Source: Oscillospiraceae bacterium (lineage in GTDB: Bacteria > Bacillota > Clostridia > Oscillospirales > Oscillospiraceae). Taken from it: a stretch of 64,000 nt of DNA. This document shows positions 58,999 through 64,000 of the stretch, one piece after another (the stretch's first letter is position 1; every line of letters starts with the position of its first letter). The notes beneath the pieces are model-generated. The model saw only the letters and a list, made by a program, of their open reading frames with translations, made no database searches and was not told the DNA's origin. The position numbers were made by a program, and so were the translations under genes. The stretch is from contig JAGASJ010000099.1 of NCBI GenBank assembly GCA_017621795.1, forward strand, positions 30,530-94,529. The letters are read 5' to 3'.

Positions 58999-61900
58999 AT
59001 GGCACTATTCAAATGCAAAATGTGCGGTGGCGCACTTGAAATTAACAACAATGAAACTGTCGCAACTTGTGAATACTGTGGTACACAGCAGACGTTGCCT
59101 AAGCTCGATGATGACCGTCGTGCAAATCTTTATGACCGTGCAAACCATTTCCGTCGTAATAACGAATTCGATAAGGCGATGGGAATTTATGAAAACATTC
59201 TCATCGAGGATAATACTGATGCTGAGGCATATTGGTCGCTCGTTCTTTGCCGTTATGGTATCGAGTATGTAGAAGATCCCTCTTCTCATAAGCGTATGCC
59301 CACAGTAAACAGAGCGCAGTTTACATCTATCTTTGATGATGATAACTATAAATCTGCTTTACAGTATGCCGACGGCTATCAGCGTAGCATTTATGAAGAA
59401 GAGGCCAAAGCAATCAACGAAATTCAAAAGGGCATCCTTGCTATCTCTCAAAAGGAAGAACCATTTGATGTTTTTATATGCTACAAGGAAACAGACAATA
59501 ATGGTCGCCGAACTCCTGACAGCGTATTGGCAAATGATTTGTATCACCAACTTACCCAGGAAGGTTTTAAGGTGTTCTTTGCCCGTATCACCCTGGAAGA
59601 TAAACTGGGCGTGGCGTATGAACCCTATATTTTTGCTGCGCTAAATTCTGCTAAAGTAATGGTAGCGTTGGGTACAAAGCCGGAATACTTCAATGCAGTT
59701 TGGGTCAAAAATGAATGGAGCAGATACCTGGCATTGATTAAAAACGGTGCAAAGAAAATTCTGATTCCTGCTTACAAGGACATAGATCCTTATGATCTTC
59801 CCGAAGAGTTTTCCCATTTGCAAGCGCAGGATATGGGCAAGCTTGGATTTATGCAGGATCTTATCCGTGGCATAAAAAAGATTACACAGGCTGATGCGTC
59901 TAAGACATCTGTCATTAAGGAAACTGTTATTACTGGAAGCAATAACAATACTGCACCCTTGCTGGAACGCGTGTTTATGTTCTTAGAGGATGGAGATTGG
60001 GATTCTGCTAACGAATACTGTGAAAAAGTTCTGGATATTGATCCCAAAAATGCACAGGCTTATCTGGGCAAATTGATGGCTGAACTGCGGGTAAGCAAGC
60101 AAGAAAGTTTAAAGGATCAAGCAAAACCTTTTGATGGAATGAACAACTATCAAAAAGCAATTCGCTTTGCAGACGAATCTCTTAGAACGGCGCTAAATGG
60201 ATACATTGAGTTTATCAACAGCAGAAATGAGCATGATCGTTTAGAGGGAATATATAACAAAGCAACTAGCCAAAAACGCACCGCAAAAACAGAAGAAGAA
60301 TTTAGGGCTGCAGCTGCAATATATGGAACAATTGCAAATTATCGGGACGCGGATGCACTCAAACTGGAATCCTTGGAGCTGGCCGAGAGCGCTCGTAAAG
60401 ATGCGATCTATGATAAGGCGAAGTCTTTGCTCAGCAGAAGATCAATTCCGGATATTGAGCAAGCAACTAACCAGTTCAAGACAATTCCCGGTTGGAGGGA
60501 TGCAGACGAAAAAGTTATTGAATGTCAACAGAAAAAAGAACTCATAAAACGAGAGAACGAAGAAAAACGCATCCAAGACGAAAAAGAGAAGAAAAACAGA
60601 ACCAAGAAAATGATCATTGGTTCGTCTATTAGTGCTGCTGTTATTGCGGTTTTGATTGTACTTTTCACAGTGATTATTCCCACTATCAATTACAATAAAG
60701 CAGATGCATTACTGACTGCCGGCGACTATGAAGCTGCAATGGAAGGCTTTAGAGAATTAAACTATAAGGACTCTTACGAAAAGTATAGTGAAGCATTTGC
60801 AGGGTTGAAGAATATCTATCGGGAAACTGCAGCCCAGCACAATAACGATGGCGACAAGATCAATGCTGCGATATGGTATAGAAAAGCCGGAGATATTGAT
60901 CAAGCAAACGCAATATATAATATTGAATCCTTAGTTTATACGGGAGAATATATATCTGCGGGCATTATGTCTGACGGAACTTTAAAGTATCAATCGAACA
61001 ATGAAGACGAGTTGGACGATGCGCAAAAAGATCTTAAGGGAATAACGGCTTTTTTACGCAATACTGGTTCAATAGTTGGCGTTGATAACCAAGGCTACCT
61101 TTTGACGCATGATATGGGCTCTTTAGGAAATGTCGAGATTCGTGAAGAAATGAACATTGGAACCTACAGCGGAATTGTGTCTGTCATTCACGGTATTTCT
61201 TCGCCACAAGATGATTATGTATTTTATATTGTCATGTTGTTATCAAATGGAAAAGTAGCGGAGGCAATGGAGGCTGGCGGAGATCCCTATCCTGATGTTA
61301 GGAGTTGGAAAGACATAAAGAGCATCCAAGAAGGGTATGATTGCATTTTTGGAATTGATATTAACGGGAAGGTTTATCAAGCGAAAGAAACAGGAGGTAA
61401 TTCCACGCATTACAACTTGACCGACCTTAACGGCGTTTTAAGGCTGGTTGAAATCTCTGATAACCTTGTTGTGCTAACCGAAGATGGACAACTTCTTGCC
61501 TTAGGAGAGCCCTCTTATTATACAGACGCTGTTTCTGGGAAAAGCGATGTTCACGACATCGCTAAATGCAAAAGTGGAATTCTAGTTCTTTATGAGGACG
61601 GCAAGGTTGAATTGATAATTGCTCCTGATGATTCTGAAAAATATGCAGAGACGATCGACGGATTCTATGATGTGATTGCAACAGAATTGGGAACGTGGAA
61701 TGGTATTGTATCGATTCAAGTTGGGGCATCAGGAATCATCGGAATCCGATATGATGGTTCTGTAAAATATGTGAGTACAGATATATACTACCATGATGGC
61801 TATGGCTCGAAGTCTTATCAATATCATACACATGAAACCCTTAAAAACGAAATTGAATCATGGAAAGACATCTCCTTCATTTCTGCTGCATCTCTCGCCA

Positions 61901-62088
61901 CAGAATATGCTAGAGACAGTGCAAATAACTGGGCATATGCAGTTGGTATAAAGTATGATGGTAGCGTTGTAGCAACGGGAGATGGCACCTACTATACCAC
62001 CGAGAAAGATGCATATGGAAATGGATATCACGATGAATCCCATTCCGGAGGAACCTATCACATTGTTTTGGATTGGAAATTGTGGTAA
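58999..62088 (+). CDS. Zinc ribbon-TIR-TPR-transmembrane-RCC1-like protein (candidate immune effector)
   Basis: This 1029-residue protein has an N-terminal zinc ribbon (Cys6/9/24/27), a TPR-like pair (about 40-90), a TIR domain at about 155-260 (FDVFICYKETDNNGRRTPDS, then FFARITLEDKLGVAYEPYIFAAL) with a candidate catalytic Glu208, TPR-like helices (320-500), a Lys/Glu coiled coil (about 505-535), one membrane helix (about 539-561), and an external part with RCC1/beta-propeller-like repeats (about 640-1029; GVDNQGYLL, GIDINGKVY, GIRYDGSVK, GIKYDGSVV). Bacterial TIR domains of this kind often cleave NAD or make signal nucleotides in abortive defence. The propeller would be an outside sensor and the TIR inside. 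Last gene of the switch-controlled operon. Confidence 0.85.
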   Translation: MALFKCKMCGGALEINNNETVATCEYCGTQQTLPKLDDDRRANLYDRANHFRRNNEFDKAMGIYENILIEDNTDAEAYWSLVLCRYGIEYVEDPSSHKRMPTVNRAQFTSIFDDDNYKSALQYADGYQRSIYEEEAKAINEIQKGILAISQKEEPFDVFICYKETDNNGRRTPDSVLANDLYHQLTQEGFKVFFARITLEDKLGVAYEPYIFAALNSAKVMVALGTKPEYFNAVWVKNEWSRYLALIKNGAKKILIPAYKDIDPYDLPEEFSHLQAQDMGKLGFMQDLIRGIKKITQADASKTSVIKETVITGSNNNTAPLLERVFMFLEDGDWDSANEYCEKVLDIDPKNAQAYLGKLMAELRVSKQESLKDQAKPFDGMNNYQKAIRFADESLRTALNGYIEFINSRNEHDRLEGIYNKATSQKRTAKTEEEFRAAAAIYGTIANYRDADALKLESLELAESARKDAIYDKAKSLLSRRSIPDIEQATNQFKTIPGWRDADEKVIECQQKKELIKRENEEKRIQDEKEKKNRTKKMIIGSSISAAVIAVLIVLFTVIIPTINYNKADALLTAGDYEAAMEGFRELNYKDSYEKYSEAFAGLKNIYRETAAQHNNDGDKINAAIWYRKAGDIDQANAIYNIESLVYTGEYISAGIMSDGTLKYQSNNEDELDDAQKDLKGITAFLRNTGSIVGVDNQGYLLTHDMGSLGNVEIREEMNIGTYSGIVSVIHGISSPQDDYVFYIVMLLSNGKVAEAMEAGGDPYPDVRSWKDIKSIQEGYDCIFGIDINGKVYQAKETGGNSTHYNLTDLNGVLRLVEISDNLVVLTEDGQLLALGEPSYYTDAVSGKSDVHDIAKCKSGILVLYEDGKVELIIAPDDSEKYAETIDGFYDVIATELGTWNGIVSIQVGASGIIGIRYDGSVKYVSTDIYYHDGYGSKSYQYHTHETLKNEIESWKDISFISAASLATEYARDSANNWAYAVGIKYDGSVVATGDGTYYTTEKDAYGNGYHDESHSGGTYHIVLDWKLW

Positions 62089-62117
62089 TCGTCATCAGAA
62101 GGTGAGAGAAGAACGCA

Positions 62118-62323
62118 ATGGAAAAACAGTATATTGAGGGTTTTAGAAATGTTTTACGAAGGCTAAAAGCGGACAGTAATTGTGAGCATTATAATTCTAT
62201 TCAGATAGGAATATCATCATAGAAAAATATGTTGCCAATGATTGCTACGATGAGAGAACCGCGCAAAAGTACCTGGCCGAGATTCACGAACTGTTCGATA
62301 AACTCGGCTTGGAAAAAGGATAA
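62118..62323 (+). pseudogene. Frameshifted small ORF remnant
   Basis: From ATG 62118 the frame reads MEKQYIEGFRNVLRRLKADS, then NCEHYN, but stops at 62222. One base shifted, coding continues as NIIIEKYVANDCYDERTAQK, then YLAEIHELFDKLGLEKG, to TAA at 62321. Both halves have the same charged, helical look, so a single ~68-residue gene broken by a one-base indel near 62200 is likely. I do not recognise the family. It may be an assembly error or true decay. Confidence 0.4.
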
Positions 62324-62332
62324 CTCCACGTC

Positions 62333-62446
62333 ATCATCGGTGTACTTGCCGTTGGCAATCAGGCTGTTCCGCACTTCGTTCAAGCAGTTCACGACCACCC
62401 GCCGTTCAAAATCATCAAGTGCTATGTAATACTTCTTATCACGCAT
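62333..62446 (-). pseudogene. Truncated remnant of a conjugative-element small protein
   Basis: Reading leftwards from ATG 62446 gives MRDKKYYIALDDFERRVVVN, then CLNEVRNSLIANGKYTD, very like the start of a short (~60-residue) protein common on Tn916-type and other conjugative elements of gut Firmicutes, which continues with VDELL...KKFKV. Here the family-like part breaks off after GKYTD and the frame runs on to 62201 with unrelated sequence. I read it as a fragment left from an integrative element. Confidence 0.45.
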
Positions 62447-62585
62447 ATCGTAATCTTCTTTAATTTTCTACCATAATTTTACTCGATGGCGGTTCAATAG
62501 TCGAATGTACCGCTATAAACAAAAAAGCCCTGAGAATCGTGAAATCCTCTGGGCGGTAGCATCAATATGTAATATCTTTGATATA

Positions 62586-62630
62586 AAAAAATCCGAACGC
62601 ACTTCCTATCGTGAAGTAGTTCGGATTTTT
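62586..62630 (-). terminator. Terminator after tRNA-Val
   Basis: AAAAAATCCGAAC and GTTCGGATTTTT form the outer stem, with an inner ACTTC/GAAGT pairing. On the minus strand it directly follows the tRNA. A second, weaker stem with a T6 run lies at about 62516-62553. Confidence 0.75.
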
Positions 62631-62636
62631 CATGTG

Positions 62637-62713
62637 TGGTGGAGACTACGGGACTCGAACCTGTGACCTCATGCGTGTGAAGCATGCGCTCTAACCAGCT
62701 GAGCTAAGCCTCC
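62637..62713 (-). tRNA. tRNA-Val (anticodon CAC)
   Basis: On the minus strand the RNA starts GGAGGCT, has D-loop AGCTCAGCTGGTTAGAGC, anticodon stem-loop CATGC-TTCACAC-GCATG with anticodon CAC, T-loop GGTTCGAGTCC, acceptor AGTCTCC, discriminator A and encoded CCA. All four arms pair. Own promoter and terminator. Confidence 0.93.
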
Positions 62714-62726
62714 GTGGAACGTTCTA

Positions 62727-62754
62727 ATTTTACCACATTTCTTAGAAAAGTCAA
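62727..62754 (-). promoter_or_regulatory. Promoter of tRNA-Val
   Basis: On the minus strand TTGACT (62754-62749) and TAAAAT (62732-62727), 16-bp spacer, 13 bp before the tRNA 5' end. Confidence 0.65.
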
Positions 62755-62862
62755 TACCTAATTTGCAATAGTAAGACTTTGTGAAGTGTTTATATATAGC
62801 ACATCAGGCAAATGAAAATATACGTTGTTAGTGCCTATTTACGGCGGATAGAAAATGAGACC

Positions 62863-62891
62863 TTGCAATCACGCACGCCATATATTATAAT
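62863..62891 (+). promoter_or_regulatory. Promoter of the DUF5662 gene
   Basis: TTGCAA (62863-62868) and TATAAT (62886-62891) with a 17-bp spacer. The stretch 62755-62862 holds nothing else I can name. Confidence 0.75.
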
Positions 62892-62914
62892 AGACATAAA
62901 GGAAGTGAGATTCG

Positions 62915-63466
62915 TTGGGCAGTGCTTGGAAACATTTTTGTACGATTACCCATCATCGCTGGCTGGTACGGCAGGGGTGCTTTAAGGTCGGTTTATATTG
63001 GCGCGGATTGGTTCACGATCTATCCAAATATGCTCCGACAGAGTTTCTTGTTGGCGCGAAATATTATCAGGGAACACGCAGCCCGAACGCTGCTGAGAGA
63101 GAAGAGAAAGGATATAGCGAGGCGTGGATGCACCATAAGGGCCGCAATCGCCACCACTATGAATATTGGACGGATATGAGCCCCGTAACGCGTACATACG
63201 AGGCTGTTCCAATGCCCCGCAAATACTTAGCTGAAATGGTGATGGACCGTCGCGCCGCCTGTAAGGTCTACGAAGGCAAAAACTATACGCCTGGCTCTGC
63301 ACTGCGGTATTTTGAAAAGAGCCGAGAACGCACCCTGATGCACCCACAGACCCGTCAGGAGCTGAGCTATCTGCTGACAATGCTTCGTGATGAAGGAGAA
63401 AAGGTCACTTTTCGATATATTAAGAAGTCACTTCTTAAAGGAAAGCCCTTTCCCTGGGAAGCTTAA
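62915..63466 (+). CDS. DUF5662-family protein
   Basis: This 183-residue protein matches the DUF5662 family of unknown function: WKHFCTITHHRWLVRQGCFKVGLYWRGLVH, then DLSKYAPTEF, a His-rich WMHHKGRNRHHYEYW block and YLAEMVMDRRAACKVYEGKNYTPGSALRYFEKS. The many conserved His and Asp residues suggest metal binding of the HD-like kind, but no activity is known to me. The start is TTG 62915, supported by AAGGAAGTGA upstream and by the family-like N-terminus. It is monocistronic with a near-consensus promoter. Confidence 0.85.
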   Translation: MGSAWKHFCTITHHRWLVRQGCFKVGLYWRGLVHDLSKYAPTEFLVGAKYYQGTRSPNAAEREEKGYSEAWMHHKGRNRHHYEYWTDMSPVTRTYEAVPMPRKYLAEMVMDRRAACKVYEGKNYTPGSALRYFEKSRERTLMHPQTRQELSYLLTMLRDEGEKVTFRYIKKSLLKGKPFPWEA

Positions 63467-63527
63467 ACTGCTTTCTGAATGCTTCGTAAAAACACGATAA
63501 AAACCTTGAAATATAAGGAAAAAACTC

Positions 63528-63555
63528 TTGACATTTCTTTAAATTTCTGTATAAT
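63528..63555 (+). promoter_or_regulatory. Promoter of tRNA-Gln
   Basis: Consensus TTGACA (63528-63533) and TATAAT (63550-63555) with 16 bp between; 20 bp before the tRNA. Confidence 0.85.
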
Positions 63556-63575
63556 GTAATTCGTGCTTAGAGCAT

Positions 63576-63649
63576 AGAGGATTAGTGTAACGGTAGCACA
63601 CCGGACTCTGACTCCGTTCGCGGGGGTTCGAATCCCTCATCCTCTGCCA
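63576..63649 (+). tRNA. tRNA-Gln (anticodon CUG)
   Basis: Acceptor AGAGGAT pairs with ATCCTCT, followed by G and encoded CCA. D-loop TAGTGTAACGGTAGCA, anticodon loop CTCTGAC with anticodon CTG, and T-loop GGTTCGAATCC are clear. The pair at the base of the anticodon stem is mismatched (C-T). Confidence 0.93.
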
Positions 63650-63682
63650 AAAATCCCGAATGCGAAAGCGTTCGGGATTTTT
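63650..63682 (+). terminator. Terminator after tRNA-Gln
   Basis: AAAATCCCGAATGC and GCGTTCGGGATTTT close on GAAA and continue in T; nearly the same sequence as the terminator at 1723. Confidence 0.88.
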
Positions 63683-63816
63683 ACTTATTACCTCTTCACT
63701 ATTCACTTTTCACTAAAAACGCATTAAAGATTTTGACAGGTAATAAATAGAAGTAAGGAAGTGATGGCGTTTCTCTTTGGCGAAACGCCGTTTATAGTTG
63801 ATCGCTTTTTTTAAGC

Positions 63817-63858
63817 AAAACAACCGTCATTCTGTTATATCAGAATGACGGTTGTTTT
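63817..63858. terminator. Long perfect hairpin
   Basis: AAAACAACCGTCATTCTG and its exact complement form an 18-bp stem with a TTATAT loop; A4 and T4 ends allow termination from both sides. Confidence 0.75.
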
Positions 63859-63909
63859 ATAGGTTCTATGTCAATAGTTGGGGTAGAGCCAAAATAGAAT
63901 AATTTATGG

Positions 63910-63942
63910 ATCGTGTCGGAGCTATTGCTCCGGCACGATTTT
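63910..63942. repeat. Second copy of the 55.36-kb hairpin
   Basis: ATCGTGTCGGAGC and GCTCCGGCACGAT around TATT, followed by TTTT. It differs from the hairpin at 55358 only by one arm base and the loop. Confidence 0.75.
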
Positions 63943-64000
63943 AAGTATTACAGAATAAGATCCTTTTTCTGAAATTATTGAAGTTTCGCATACCGTAACA

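Larger units (their letters stand above)
63683..64000. other. Gene-free end of window with hairpins
   Basis: I see no convincing gene here. The region has CTTCACTATTCACTTTTCAC near 63693, a small stem GGCGTTTC/GAAACGCC at 63766-63789, and the two strong hairpins listed separately at 63817 and 63910. Confidence 0.5.

Noticed and set aside
62201-62446. Full 81-residue minus-strand gene
   Set aside because: Only the first ~38 residues look like a known family; the rest is the reverse complement of a better plus-strand coding segment, so I list only a truncated remnant.
63764-63814. Possible 16-residue leader peptide (MAFLFGETPFIVDRFF)
   Set aside because: There is an AAGGAAG just before the ATG and a TTGACA upstream, but no -10 box, no following gene in the window to be regulated, and the sequence forms part of a small stem-loop.

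Overview
The window reads as chromosomal DNA of a low-to-mid-GC, Gram-positive anaerobe of the class Clostridia, most likely a gut member of the Oscillospirales. The evidence is SD-led genes in the Clostridia style, a T-box in front of alaS, a large Alu-type SRP RNA next to dnaX, an ScpA/ScpB-DUF2953-YtfJ-DacF cluster with sporulation links, a class B sortase, and a bile salt hydrolase that points to a bile-exposed host habitat. The species cannot be named from sequence reading alone.

Layout. 0-1.7 kb: end of an ABC-2 type exporter. 1.8-7.2 kb: pgsA, three co-directional genes for a SpoIID-like/peptidoglycan-binding protein set, an asparagine-synthetase-like protein without the N-terminal Cys, and a CarD-type regulator. 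7.2-15.1 kb: bile salt hydrolase, a TGS-like/uridine-kinase-like nucleoside kinase, sortase B, uridine phosphorylase, an EamA transporter and oligoendopeptidase F. 15.1-15.6 kb: a gene-free block of intergenic repeats. 15.6-21.0 kb: one 1776-residue secreted protein with duplicated modules, InlB-type repeats and a C-terminal Hint (intein-like) domain. 21.1-36.2 kb: T-box/alaS, comEC, holA, RNase M5-like, ABC-F, Mrp, aldehyde dehydrogenase, uvrB, a left-handed beta-helix transferase and glmM. 36.3-49.0 kb: a deacetylase-like membrane protein, dus, scpAB, DUF2953, ytfJ, dacF, a pseudouridine synthase, an RpiR regulator, a BaiN-like flavoprotein, acpP, SRP RNA, dnaX, ybaB and recR. 49.1-55.3 kb: a divergent type II topoisomerase pair, a YitT protein and a degenerate transglutaminase-like lipoprotein.

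The most interesting part is 55.4-62.1 kb. A complete tyrosine recombinase is followed by a 268-bp segment bounded by perfect 21-bp inverted repeats. Inside it lies a near-consensus extended -10 promoter that points at a four-gene operon: an SPFH protein with three zinc ribbons, a four-helix membrane protein, a protein with an excisionase-like N-terminus, and a 1029-residue protein combining a zinc ribbon, a TIR domain, TPR-like helices, a membrane helix and RCC1-like repeats. I read this as a phase-variable, membrane-associated TIR immune or stress system whose promoter is flipped by its own recombinase, drawn here in the ON orientation. It is followed by broken remnants of mobile-element genes, tRNA-Val, a DUF5662 gene and tRNA-Gln. 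A near-identical hairpin stands just before the recombinase gene and again near the window end.

Most other genes are ordinary housekeeping functions in compact operons with ATGA-type overlaps. No CRISPR array, rRNA or intact insertion sequence was seen.
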